A DNA stretch of 64,000 nt from Bacillus salipaludis (GCF_004358205.1 NZ_SMYO01000003.1:310001-374000), one strand, 5' to 3'. Positions 8,657 through 16,742 are shown, counted from the stretch's first letter. Translations and numbers: made by a program. Notes: generated by a model not told the origin, from the sequence alone.

Positions 8657-10090
8657 ATGCCTGCAATATCGGGAAAAGAATATATTGATAGAATCAATCA
8701 TAATCATGCAGAGATTTGGATTGAGGGTAAACAAGTAAGTGGAAATATTTCTGAACATCCTGCATTTGCTGGTGTCATGAAAAGCCAGGCAAAATTATTT
8801 GACCTGCAGGTTTCTATGAACAACATGACCTATACATCTCCTACCAGCGGTAATCAGGTTGGTGTTTCTTTCCTTGAACCAAAAACAAAGGAAGATTTGG
8901 CCATTAGAAGAGAAATGGTGCAAAATTGGGCGAGAACGAGTGCCGGGATGTTGGGACGATCACCGGATTATATGAATACAGCAGTGATGGCTTTTGCTGC
9001 TGCTGCACCTATTTTTTCAGATTCCTCAAAACTATTTGATCAAAACCTGCGGAAGTTATATGAAGATGCACGAGAAAGAGATTTGACCTTTACTCATACG
9101 TTTATAAATCCACAAGTCAATCGTTCTCAAGCTTATACAGAGGATTCAGTAAATGTCATCTCGGCCAAAACCGTAAGGCAAAATGAAGATGGTATTTTTA
9201 TTAAAGGTGCACGACTTTTAGCAACACAAGGCGGAATTACTGACGAAATTCTCGTGTTTCCGACGCATATGGCTTCAATTAACAAGGATTTTGCCTATGC
9301 ATTTTCAATACCAAGCAACACTTCTGGACTTAGGTTCCTTTGCCGTGAGTCCTTCCGTTACAAGGATAGTCAATTTGACCATCCTCTCGGCTCTCGGTTT
9401 GATGAGATCGATACGATCGTTGTTTTTGATGATGTTTTCGTTCCTTGGGAACGTGTCTTTTGCTACCAGAATCCGGAGAGTTCCTATAGGATTTTTTCCG
9501 AAAGCAGTTTTTATCCACTAGTAGGTCATCAAGTAACTGCACGGAGGGTGGTAAAAACCGAATTTATTTTGGGTGTCGCACAAATGCTTGTAGATACAAT
9601 TAATGTCGGGGAATACCAGCATATCCAGGAAAAAATTAGTGAGATCATTGTTGGACTAGAGACGATAAAAGCATTGCTGTTGGCCTCCGAAGTGAATGCG
9701 AAACTAGATCAATGGGGAACGATGACTCCTGATTTCACCCCATTAGGTACAGCAATTATTAGTTATTCTCGTCTTTATCCTAGGCTTTGTGAGATTTTAC
9801 AGCAAATCGGGGCTAGCGGACTCGTTTCGATTCCAGGTGAAGCGGATTTTTCATCAGAAATAAAGGGAGATCTTGACCAGTATCTACAGGCTGCAAATGC
9901 CAATGCATTTGATCGTGTTACACTTTTTCGCCTGGCGTGGGATATTAGTATGAGCGCTTTTGGAACAAGACAATCCCTTTACGAACGCTATTTTTTCGGT
10001 GATCCTGTTAAAATGGCCAGTAATGTATATCAAACCTACCACCGGGAACATTCAATTGGATTCGTGAAGGAATTTCTAAATAATCACTAA
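8657..10090 (+). CDS. 4-hydroxyphenylacetate 3-monooxygenase-family (HpaB) oxygenase
   Basis: Flavin-dependent aromatic hydroxylase large component; family members use FADH2 made by a separate reductase to ortho-hydroxylate phenols. The 477-residue protein has the N-terminal GKEYIDRIN start, the central TFINPQVNRS segment, DDVFVPWERVF in the acyl-CoA-dehydrogenase-like core, and a C-terminal FGTRQSLYERYFFGDPVKM, all HpaB/YoaI-like. AGAAGGTG precedes the ATG. No HpaC-type flavin reductase or other phenylacetate gene lies in the window, so the partner is unlinked. The true phenolic substrate is unknown. Confidence 0.88.
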   Translation: MPAISGKEYIDRINHNHAEIWIEGKQVSGNISEHPAFAGVMKSQAKLFDLQVSMNNMTYTSPTSGNQVGVSFLEPKTKEDLAIRREMVQNWARTSAGMLGRSPDYMNTAVMAFAAAAPIFSDSSKLFDQNLRKLYEDARERDLTFTHTFINPQVNRSQAYTEDSVNVISAKTVRQNEDGIFIKGARLLATQGGITDEILVFPTHMASINKDFAYAFSIPSNTSGLRFLCRESFRYKDSQFDHPLGSRFDEIDTIVVFDDVFVPWERVFCYQNPESSYRIFSESSFYPLVGHQVTARRVVKTEFILGVAQMLVDTINVGEYQHIQEKISEIIVGLETIKALLLASEVNAKLDQWGTMTPDFTPLGTAIISYSRLYPRLCEILQQIGASGLVSIPGEADFSSEIKGDLDQYLQAANANAFDRVTLFRLAWDISMSAFGTRQSLYERYFFGDPVKMASNVYQTYHREHSIGFVKEFLNNH

Positions 10091-10104
10091 AACATAAAGA
10101 AAAC

Positions 10105-10144
10105 ACGCCTCTGTCTTCGCCCTTAAGGGCGAAGACAGAGGCGT
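10105..10144. terminator. Perfect 18-bp hairpin downstream of the HpaB gene
   Basis: ACGCCTCTGTCTTCGCCC and its exact complement flank a TTAA loop, 14 bp after the stop codon. The outgoing T run is poor on the plus strand and better on the minus strand (GTTTTCTTT). It is unusually long and GC-rich for this genome, so it may have a role beyond simple termination. Confidence 0.7.
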
Positions 10145-10146
10145 AG

Positions 10147-10228
10147 TTGCACTTATACTTTTCCACTAAAAATTGCTTCTACGTCGAGTTTCTTCTTCGC
10201 AGCAATTTTATAATTTCTTAAAGTGCAA
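10147..10228. repeat. Nested imperfect palindrome
   Basis: Outer arms TTGCACTT (10147-10154) and AAGTGCAA (10221-10228), inner arms AAAATTGCT (10169-10177) and AGCAATTTT (10201-10209), around a 23-base centre. No reading frame. It lies directly between two hairpins and could be a decayed mobile palindrome or part of the cold-shock 3' region. Confidence 0.35.
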
Positions 10229-10261
10229 AAAAACAAACTCCACTAACTGGAGTTTGTTTTA
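10226..10261. terminator. Terminator of the cold-shock gene
   Basis: AACAAACTCC/GGAGTTTGTT hairpin with T runs leaving on both strands; on the minus strand it follows the csp stop codon by a few bases. Confidence 0.85.
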
Positions 10262-10267
10262 TCATTT

Positions 10268-10468
10268 TTATGCTTTATGCACATTTACAGCTTGTGGACC
10301 GCGTTGTCCATTTTCGATATCAAAGGTAACTTCTTGGCCCTCGTCTAATGTTTTGTACCCTTCGCCTTGAATGGCAGAAAAGTGAACGAATACATCATCT
10401 CCACCATCACGCTCAATAAATCCAAAGCCTTTTTCACTGTTAAACCATTTTACTTTACCATGTTCCAT
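10268..10468 (-). CDS. Cold-shock protein (CspA/CspD family)
   Basis: 66-residue single-domain OB-fold RNA chaperone. The RNA-binding motifs RNP1 (KGFGFIE) and RNP2 (VFVHF) are both present, and the length equals the Bacillus Csp proteins. It binds single-stranded RNA and keeps transcripts unfolded, especially in the cold. Good ribosome site (GGAGG) upstream and a strong terminator downstream; monocistronic. Which of the CspB/C/D paralogues it corresponds to is not decidable here. Confidence 0.97.
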   Translation of the reverse strand: MEHGKVKWFNSEKGFGFIERDGGDDVFVHFSAIQGEGYKTLDEGQEVTFDIENGQRGPQAVNVHKA

Positions 10469-10584
10469 TTCTTTTGTAGCCTCCTAGCATTTAGCCAATA
10501 CATGTTTTGCAAAAATATACTTGCTAGAATAGCTTTTCCCAAAAAAATTATTTTTAAACCATAATCATCAATTTTGAAAAAATT

Positions 10585-11340
10585 TTATTTTCTCAGTGCC
10601 CATTTTCGAATTGCTTTTGCCACTCCATCTTCATTGTTGGCTGCGGTAACCCATTCAGCAGTATCTTTCACGATTTCCTGTGCATTGCCCATCGCCACAC
10701 CAAGACCCGCTTCTTTAATCATCGCTATATCATTTAAACTGTCCCCGCAAGCCATGACATTCTCCATATCAATTCCAAGACGTTCACAAACCATTTTTAA
10801 TCCCTTGGCCTTATTTATACCAAGCGGATTGACTTCAATATTCTTAAGAGTTGAATTGCTCAGCTCAAATTCACCTTTGGATTGAAGCTCTTTATTAATG
10901 ATTTCTCGAATTTCATCATCATCAATATCAAATCCAAATTTTAACCACTCAAAGCTATGCAGGTCCTCCGGCATATCATTAAACCAGTTTCGTTCCGTGC
11001 TGATTGCCCAAAACTTCGTATTATGCTGCTTTGACAATTCCCACATCCATTGGATTAGGTCAGCCTTCATTAGATTTCTTTCGACTAATTCACGCTTTTC
11101 GTCCCAGACCTCACTCCCATTTACAGTTACAAGAAAGGATGTGAGTTCAAGTGAATCTGCATGCTCCCTGCATGTTCGTAAGGAGCGTCCTGTACTTAGG
11201 ACAACATAGATTCCCTTTGCCTGCGCTTCTTTTATAGCCTCACGGTTTCCCACTGAAACTTCTCCCTTATCATTTAAAAGGGTTCCATCCATATCAAGGG
11301 CAATAAGCTTGATATTAGGTTTATTTATGAAATTATCCAT
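10585..11340 (-). CDS. Cof-type HAD-IIB phosphatase
   Basis: 251-residue haloacid-dehalogenase phosphatase. Motif I is ALDMDGTLL (nucleophile Asp), motif II STGR, the Lys region is INKAKGL, and motif IV is GDSLNDIAM. The C2B cap inserted between motifs II and III marks subclass IIB (Cof/YkrA/YwtE-like). Such enzymes act on sugar phosphates, phosphoglycolate or, in Bacillus, the riboflavin intermediate 5-amino-6-ribitylaminouracil phosphate; specificity cannot be assigned. Monocistronic between a terminator and the cold-shock gene. Confidence 0.92.
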   Translation of the reverse strand: MDNFINKPNIKLIALDMDGTLLNDKGEVSVGNREAIKEAQAKGIYVVLSTGRSLRTCREHADSLELTSFLVTVNGSEVWDEKRELVERNLMKADLIQWMWELSKQHNTKFWAISTERNWFNDMPEDLHSFEWLKFGFDIDDDEIREIINKELQSKGEFELSNSTLKNIEVNPLGINKAKGLKMVCERLGIDMENVMACGDSLNDIAMIKEAGLGVAMGNAQEIVKDTAEWVTAANNEDGVAKAIRKWALRK

Positions 11341-11496
11341 TTATATACTCCCTTCTCTCTTTACCGTTTAGAGTAACATCTTCTTCATGTCATTATCAAA
11401 AAATGAGCTTTTCACTTTACATAATTTTATTACTTTTAGCGAATTAGGCTTAAAAGATGGCAATCATCAAGGTGATGATAACTAAAAATAATAAAC

Positions 11497-11527
11497 ACCC
11501 CACGATCAAATCGCGGGGTATTTTTAT
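11497..11527. terminator. Terminator for the His-tail gene, separated from it by an insertion
   Basis: ACCCC-A-CGAT / ATCG-C-GGGGT hairpin with one mismatch and T-rich flanks on both sides. The rest of the 308-bp gap 11341-11648 holds a small palindrome (ATCATCA/TGATGAT at about 11463) and the 90-bp element described separately; no gene is seen in it. Confidence 0.7.
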
Positions 11528-11549
11528 CATTGCTGTTTATTTAACTATT

Positions 11550-11639
11550 GGCTCTGCTAAACCTGGTTGTTGATTTCCGATCCAGGCACTTCGCTTCAAT
11601 CAACGTTGTTCAAAATCAACATTGTCCTTTAACACAGCC
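11550..11639. mobile_element. 90-bp MITE-like element with 8-bp target-site duplication
   Basis: The element is bounded by inverted repeats GGCTCTGCTAAA and TTTAACACAGCC (10 of 12 bases pair) and is flanked on both sides by the same 8 bp, TAACTATT (11542-11549 and 11640-11647). Inside are GTTGATT (11569) and AATCAAC (11598), ends of a palindromic repeat I recognise as common in Bacillus genomes, here with its middle missing. No coding capacity. The exact direct duplication shows it arrived by transposition. It landed 2 bp from the stop codon of the His-tail gene. Confidence 0.75.
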
Positions 11640-11648
11640 TAACTATTA

Positions 11649-11960
11649 TTAATGGTGATGGTGATGGTGATGATCACCTTTTGATGGATTGGTAATTAAC
11701 CATTCTTCTTTTGGCACCTGGAAAAATTGAATCCAGATACCGTCCAAATATTCATCGCCTTTTTCAAGAATAAAATCAATGTCCTTATCTGTTTTTACTA
11801 CCTCATCCTTTTCAGTCGGTGTATCCAGCATTAAATCATAATGAGCATGATCCCCATGCATATGGGTAACAAATACACGAAACAACTTCCCTTGTGCCTC
11901 TTCTTGTTCCAACATTTTTTTCAACGCTTTTGCTGCATTTCGATTAATTTTGACTTTCAC
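11649..11960 (-). CDS. HesB/IscA-like small protein with natural C-terminal heptahistidine
   Basis: A 103-residue protein resembling the HesB/iron-sulfur-biosynthesis (IscA-like) fold seen in stand-alone Bacillus proteins: N-terminal helix with INRNAAKALKKMLEQEE, then FRVFVTHMHGDHAHYDLMLD, and a C-terminal segment IDFILEKGDEYLDGIWIQFF. The usual three IscA cysteines are absent, so cluster assembly is unlikely. The striking feature is the tail: DHHHHHHH-stop, encoded by alternating CAT and CAC. With HMHGDHAH inside the domain, 11 His occur in 103 residues, which suggests metal binding (inference). I chose the GTG at 11960, preceded by AGGAGAA; the upstream ATG frame has no ribosome site. Confidence 0.78.
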   Translation of the reverse strand: MKVKINRNAAKALKKMLEQEEAQGKLFRVFVTHMHGDHAHYDLMLDTPTEKDEVVKTDKDIDFILEKGDEYLDGIWIQFFQVPKEEWLITNPSKGDHHHHHHH

Positions 11961-12260
11961 TTTTATTCTCCTATTCCAAAATAATTTAATTTTATTATCC
12001 CATTTATATATCAAAATAGACACCTTTTATCCACATTTTTCCTCAAATTCCGCCACTTTCTACCCAAATGTCAAAAACTTTAACAAATTTGTCACAAATA
12101 TTTTCAAAAACCTATACAAACATCACAGACAACTTGCTAAGATGACTTTAAGAAGAATCACTCTAAATTAATTAAAATTAACAACCCAGGTATAGGGACC
12201 ATGAAATGGCAAGTCAAATCACAATATTAAAAGATTAGTAGGGTTGGATCTTGTACAATA

Positions 12261-12301
12261 TTGTGAATGAATTCACACATTTATTTGTGAAAATATGAAC
12301 A
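12261..12301 (+). promoter_or_regulatory. Palindromic Rex/FNR-type operator(s) upstream of qoxABCD
   Basis: TTGTGAATGAATTCACAC at 12261-12278 contains the symmetrical core TGTGA-N6-TCACA. It fits the CRP/FNR consensus fully and the Rex consensus TTGTGAA-N4-TTCACAA except at the last bases. A weaker copy, TTGTGAAAATATGAACAA, follows at 12284-12301, ending 24 bp before the qoxA ATG. The remaining intergenic sequence from 11961 is AT-rich without a reading frame or a promoter I can define. ResD also prefers TTTGTGAA, so the regulator (Rex, FNR or ResD) is undecided. Confidence 0.6.
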
Positions 12302-12325
12302 ACTTTATTGAAAGGAGCGTAAAAA

Positions 12326-13348
12326 ATGTTTAAAAAGGGTTATTTGATTCCCCTATTAGCTTTTTTACCGGTATTATTTTTAAGCGGCTGTGAGCCAAAT
12401 ATGGTTGTTTTTCAACCTAAGGGGCCTGCAGCAAGAGAAATTTTAGGCCTGATTAACTGGTCACTAATTTTTATGGCACTTGTTGTAATTGTTGTTATTG
12501 GCTTGTTTGTATTTATTGTGTGGAAATATCGCGCAACAGATAAAAATAAAGATTACGAGCCACCAGAAGAACATGGCAGTACAAAATTGGAAATCACCTG
12601 GACTGTCATCCCGATTCTGATTGTTATTGCGCTTACCATTCCGACGGTAAAATCAATTTATAATCTTGAAAAAGTTCCGAAAGGATATGAAAATAAAAAG
12701 CCAATCACAATCAATGTTACTTCCGCAGATTGGAAATGGATCTTTAGTTATCCGGATCAAGGAATTGAAACGGTGAACTATTTGAACGTTCCAGTTGGTA
12801 CCCCTATTAAATTTAAGCTTACCTCTGCGGGTACGATGAACTCTTTTTGGATTCCTGCTTTAGGCGGTCAAAAATATACAATGGCAAAAATGGAAACTCA
12901 ACTTTACCTTGTAGCTGATCAACCTGGTGAATATATCGGGAAAAACACAAACTTTAACGGAAAAGGCTATGCAGGAATGGAATTTACTGTGGAAGCCCAA
13001 TCACCGCAGAAGTTTGACAAATGGGTGAAGGATGTAAAGAACACTGCACCAAAATTATCGGAAAAGAAATATGTTGAACTATTAAAACCATCAAACTTAG
13101 GCCGTCAAACCTTTTCAAACACACACCTAGCCTATGTTGATCACGGTGATATGCATTCGAAAACTTACACATTCCCTGAATTGTACAGAAATCACGACTA
13201 CCCAGGGAAAATTTTTAAAGAACCTGATAACCATGAAATGCACATGGAGGGTCAGGCAGAAGGAAAGTCAATGGAAATGAATAATATGGATATGAAGGAC
13301 ATGGACATGAGTGGAAATTCCAATGGAGGTGACCATAGTGGACATTAA
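12326..13348 (+). CDS. qoxA: Cytochrome aa3 quinol oxidase subunit II
   Basis: Membrane-anchored subunit II of the aa3-600 menaquinol oxidase. 340 residues: lipoprotein signal with LFLSGC, two transmembrane helices (about 38-65 and 88-110) and an extracellular cupredoxin domain. The CuA cysteines of cytochrome c oxidases are absent (SFWIPALGGQKYTM occupies the place), which makes this a quinol oxidase. The last 40 residues are unusual: 8 Met and 4 His in a linker such as NNMDMKDMDMSG, a pattern seen in copper-handling proteins. AAAGGAGCG ribosome site. First gene of qoxABCD; its end overlaps qoxB by 11 bp. Confidence 0.95.
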   Translation: MFKKGYLIPLLAFLPVLFLSGCEPNMVVFQPKGPAAREILGLINWSLIFMALVVIVVIGLFVFIVWKYRATDKNKDYEPPEEHGSTKLEITWTVIPILIVIALTIPTVKSIYNLEKVPKGYENKKPITINVTSADWKWIFSYPDQGIETVNYLNVPVGTPIKFKLTSAGTMNSFWIPALGGQKYTMAKMETQLYLVADQPGEYIGKNTNFNGKGYAGMEFTVEAQSPQKFDKWVKDVKNTAPKLSEKKYVELLKPSNLGRQTFSNTHLAYVDHGDMHSKTYTFPELYRNHDYPGKIFKEPDNHEMHMEGQAEGKSMEMNNMDMKDMDMSGNSNGGDHSGH

Positions 13349-15317
13349 GTGGGATAAGTTTTTTATTACCGGAGACCCTCTAATCTTAGGCTCTCAAGTT
13401 GCAATTGCTTTAACCATGATTGGTATTGTTGTAGGTGTAACCTATTTTAAAAAATGGAAATGGCTGTGGCAGGAATGGTTCACAACTGTTGATCATAAAC
13501 GGATTGGAATTATGTATATTCTTGTCGGAGTACTCATGTTTTTCCGCGGTGGCATTGACGGGTTATTAATGAAAGCCCAAACCGCCACCCCAGATGGAAA
13601 AATACTTGATGCACAGCACTATAATGAAATTTTCACAACACACGGCGTCATAATGATCCTCTTCATGGCTATGCCGTTCTTAATCGGATTAATGAACGTG
13701 GTTGTTCCTTTGCAAATCGGTGCTCGAGACGTTGCATTTCCGCAATTGAATGCATTAAGTTTCTGGTTAACTTTTGCCGGAGCGATGCTGTTTAATATTT
13801 CGTTTGTTATCGGTGGTTCTCCGGATGCAGGTTGGACTGCTTACTTCCCTCTTGCAGGAAAAGAATTTACTCCTGGTATTGGGAATAACTTTTATGCCGT
13901 TGCCATCCAGATTGCCGGGATTGGTACATTAATGACGGGGATCAACTTTATCGTCACAGTTTTAAAAATGAGAGCTCCCGGTATGACGTTAATGAAAATG
14001 CCCATGTTTACTTGGACATCCTTCATCGCATCAGTAATTATTTGGGCATCCTTCCCTATTTTCACTGTTGCTCTTGCATTAATGACATTTGACCGGATTT
14101 TCGGAACGCATTTCTTTACCGTTTCAGGTGACGGAAACCCAATGATGTGGGCGAACCTGTTCTGGTTATGGGGTCACCCCGAAGTATATATTGTTGTTCT
14201 TCCGGCGTTTGGAATGTTTTCAGAGGTTATTTCAACCTTCTCTCGTAAAATGCTGTATGGTTATAAATCAATGGTTTTCTCGATTGTTGGTATCGCCCTT
14301 TTAAGTATGCTTGTTTGGGTCCATCATTTCTTTACAATGGGTGCAGGGCCTGCAGTTAACTCTATTTTCTCGATTACAACGATGATGATTGCTATCCCTA
14401 CAGGAGTTAAAATGTTTAACTGGCTGTTTACAATGCGTAAAGGACGCATTCAATTTACAACAGCAATGCTTTGGGCATTAGCGTTCGTCCCTTGCTTTTT
14501 GATTGGAGGCGTAACCGGGGTTATGCTTGCAATGGGTGCAGCAGATTATCAATACCATAATACACTATTCCTAGTAGCGCATTTCCACTATGTATTAATT
14601 CCAGGTGTTGTATTTGCTGTATTCGCTGGACTTTACTACTGGTGGCCAAAAATGTTTGGTCATATGCTGAACGAAAAGCTTGGAAAACTTCATTTCTGGT
14701 TCTTTGTAGTTGGTTTTAATATGACCTTTATGCCAATGTTCTTCCTTGGATTAGACGGTGCCGTCAGACGTGCTTATACGTACTCTGCGGAAACAGGTTT
14801 TGGACCATTGATGCTCGTTTCTGCAATTGGTGCAGGAATTCTTGCGATTGGCTTTGGTTTCTTATGTTATAACATTTATTGGAGTGCAAGATATGCGGAC
14901 CGCAATATTTCAAGCGATCCATGGGATGCACGAACACTTGAATGGGCTACAGCTTCCCCTGTTCAATTCTATAATTTTGCCAAACTACCTGAAGTGAAAT
15001 CAATTGATGCCTTCTGGTACATGAAGAAACACAATGAAGGTCTAGAGTTAAAAGAAGATGACTTGGAAGAAATTCATATGCCAAACAATTCAGGTCTTCC
15101 AATTGTGATGGCAGTTGTCATGGGAATCGCAGGATTCTTCCTCATCTTTGAATGGAAAATCGCTGCACTTGTCGCACTTTTAGGCATCTTCGCCTGCTTG
15201 ATTTGCCGTTCCTTTGATTATAAGGATGGCTTCCATGTACCGGTAGATGAAATTAAAAAGACAGAAAAAGCATGGAGAGACCTCCAAAAAGGAGTGAAGA
15301 AAAATCATGTCAGCTAA
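13338..15317 (+). CDS. qoxB: Cytochrome aa3 quinol oxidase subunit I
   Basis: Catalytic heme-copper subunit, 659 residues, many transmembrane helices. Heme a and heme a3/CuB ligands are visible in THGVIMI, WGHPEVYI (the His-Tyr cross-link motif), VHHFFTMG and HFHYVLI. It reduces O2 to water with electrons from menaquinol and pumps protons. I chose the GTG at 13338 with GGAGGTGA upstream; it gives an N-terminus VDIKWDKFFITGDP, aligned with B. subtilis QoxB. The start lies within the qoxA end and the stop within the qoxC start, so translation is coupled. Confidence 0.96.
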   Translation: MDIKWDKFFITGDPLILGSQVAIALTMIGIVVGVTYFKKWKWLWQEWFTTVDHKRIGIMYILVGVLMFFRGGIDGLLMKAQTATPDGKILDAQHYNEIFTTHGVIMILFMAMPFLIGLMNVVVPLQIGARDVAFPQLNALSFWLTFAGAMLFNISFVIGGSPDAGWTAYFPLAGKEFTPGIGNNFYAVAIQIAGIGTLMTGINFIVTVLKMRAPGMTLMKMPMFTWTSFIASVIIWASFPIFTVALALMTFDRIFGTHFFTVSGDGNPMMWANLFWLWGHPEVYIVVLPAFGMFSEVISTFSRKMLYGYKSMVFSIVGIALLSMLVWVHHFFTMGAGPAVNSIFSITTMMIAIPTGVKMFNWLFTMRKGRIQFTTAMLWALAFVPCFLIGGVTGVMLAMGAADYQYHNTLFLVAHFHYVLIPGVVFAVFAGLYYWWPKMFGHMLNEKLGKLHFWFFVVGFNMTFMPMFFLGLDGAVRRAYTYSAETGFGPLMLVSAIGAGILAIGFGFLCYNIYWSARYADRNISSDPWDARTLEWATASPVQFYNFAKLPEVKSIDAFWYMKKHNEGLELKEDDLEEIHMPNNSGLPIVMAVVMGIAGFFLIFEWKIAALVALLGIFACLICRSFDYKDGFHVPVDEIKKTEKAWRDLQKGVKKNHVS

Positions 15318-15912
15318 TGTAAACACTGCGCTACCGCTTGAATATCAAACAGAACAAAGCCGAATGAATATTTTTGGTTTCTGGATTTTCTTAGGTGCGG
15401 AAATCATTCTATTTGCAACACTCTTCGCAACCTATGCAGTACTTGACCACCGTTATGCCGGTGGTCCTACCCCACATGAACTTTTCGAAATTAAAGGGGT
15501 TATGATTGAAACCATCCTGCTCCTAACCAGTAGTTTTACGTGCGGCTTAGCCATTTATGAAATGCACCGAGGTAATAAAAAAGGTCTATTAACCTGGATG
15601 ATTATTACTTTATTATTGGGTGCCGGGTTTGTTGGGATGGAAATTGAAGAATTTATTGCCTACGTTCATGAAGGTGCTACGATGCAAACTAGTGCATTCC
15701 TTTCAGGATTCTTTGTCCTCTTAGGTACACACGGATTGCACGTAAGTATGGGAATTGGCTGGGCTGTTATGGTAATGATTCAAATTGCGAAAAAAGGTTT
15801 GACACCAGTAACAGCCCGTAAGGCTTTTATTATCGGTCTATACTGGCACTTCCTTGATGTTGTTTGGATTTTCATCTTCACATTTGTGTATTTAAAAGGG
15901 ATGGTGGCTTAA
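15307..15912 (+). CDS. qoxC: Cytochrome aa3 quinol oxidase subunit III
   Basis: 201-residue five-helix subunit III that stabilises subunit I and proton uptake. Family features include FWIFLGAEIILFATLFATYAV near the N-terminus (split here by a few residues), the HEGATMQTSAFLSGFF segment and the closing HFLDVVWIFIFTFVYL. Overlaps qoxB by 11 bp with AAAGGAG upstream of its ATG and is followed one base later by qoxD. Length equals known QoxC proteins. Confidence 0.96.
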   Translation: MSANVNTALPLEYQTEQSRMNIFGFWIFLGAEIILFATLFATYAVLDHRYAGGPTPHELFEIKGVMIETILLLTSSFTCGLAIYEMHRGNKKGLLTWMIITLLLGAGFVGMEIEEFIAYVHEGATMQTSAFLSGFFVLLGTHGLHVSMGIGWAVMVMIQIAKKGLTPVTARKAFIIGLYWHFLDVVWIFIFTFVYLKGMVA

Positions 15913-15913
15913 G

Positions 15914-16210
15914 ATGGAGAAACATTCACATGGTACACCACTAACACAAGTATTAGGATTTGTTTTTTCATTAGTTTTAACTTTTGTCGCACTCTTTGTA
16001 GCTTTAAAAACAGGTTTATCTTTCAATGCCATTATGTGGATTATCGGCACTCTCGCTGTCATACAAGCCGGTCTGCAGCTGTTTATGTTCATGCACTTAA
16101 GAGATGGTGAAGACAGTGCAGCACAAACGATTAACGTGATATATGGTGTTTTTATTGCCGTCGTTACCGTTGCCGGATCGATTTGGGTTATGTCATTTGG
16201 TGGAATGTAA
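15914..16210 (+). CDS. qoxD: Cytochrome aa3 quinol oxidase subunit IV
   Basis: 98-residue three-helix subunit IV (CyoD/QoxD family). HGTPLTQVLGFVFSLVLTFV opens the protein and LQLFMFMHLRDGED is the conserved loop after the second helix. It assists assembly of the quinol oxidase. Last gene of qoxABCD, followed by a clear terminator at 16222. Confidence 0.95.
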   Translation: MEKHSHGTPLTQVLGFVFSLVLTFVALFVALKTGLSFNAIMWIIGTLAVIQAGLQLFMFMHLRDGEDSAAQTINVIYGVFIAVVTVAGSIWVMSFGGM

Positions 16211-16215
16211 AATTG

Positions 16216-16252
16216 TTTAAAAACCTAGTCTACATACAGACTAGGTTTTTTC
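16216..16252. terminator. Bidirectional terminator between qoxD and a PssA-like gene
   Basis: AACCTAGTC/GACTAGGTT hairpin with an 8-base loop and T runs leaving on both strands; it serves the two convergent genes. Confidence 0.9.
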
Positions 16253-16742
16253 ATAATTTCTTTACTTTAATCGGACTTACCATTAAAACAGCCAAAAGAA
16301 TCGTGATCCATGCATTGGAATATGTAAACAATCCCATTCCGGCTAATGGCAGGCCAGCAGCTGGAATCGGCAGACCCTTAAAATACCCAATGGTTGGGTT
16401 CACACTAAACCTTGCCAACCTTAGAGCACCCATAGTAGGGAAAAGAATAAAGGCTAGAGAAGTTAAAATAGACGGTGCTGCGATTGAATGAAATATAAGC
16501 GCAGGTGCTACCCCAAAGCTAACAATATCCGCCAGTGAATCCAATACCACTCCAAGTTCGCTGTTCACCTTTAATTTTCTGGCAACCCGTCCGTCGAAGA
16601 GATCAAAAATAGCCGATAAAAAAATAAAAATCGAGGCACCTCCAATAAATCCACTCATATTAAAGGTGATAGAAAAAACACCACATAAAAAATTTCCGAT
16701 GGTAAATAAATTGGGCACTGCTTTGACAAGATGATTAACCAA
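16251..16742 (-). CDS. CDP-alcohol phosphatidyltransferase (PssA-like), short paralogue
   Basis: Membrane enzyme that swaps CMP of a CDP-lipid for an alcohol, most like CDP-diacylglycerol-serine O-phosphatidyltransferase. The catalytic motif D-G-x2-A-R-x8-G-x3-D-x3-D is visible as DLFDGRVARKL followed by GVVLDSLAD. About 163 residues, normal for the short Bacillus PssA. I take the TTG at 16742 behind AAGGGGGAGG; the ATG listed 24 bp upstream puts that site inside the gene. A second, longer homologue lies 1 kb away at 17756. Confidence 0.88.
   Translation of the reverse strand: MVNHLVKAVPNLFTIGNFLCGVFSITFNMSGFIGGASIFIFLSAIFDLFDGRVARKLKVNSELGVVLDSLADIVSFGVAPALIFHSIAAPSILTSLAFILFPTMGALRLARFSVNPTIGYFKGLPIPAAGLPLAGMGLFTYSNAWITILLAVLMVSPIKVKKL

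Noticed and set aside
12326..13348. Cytochrome c oxidase subunit II (ctaC)
   Set aside because: The CuA cysteines and cytochrome c domain are missing and the following genes match QoxB, QoxC and QoxD, so this is the quinol oxidase.
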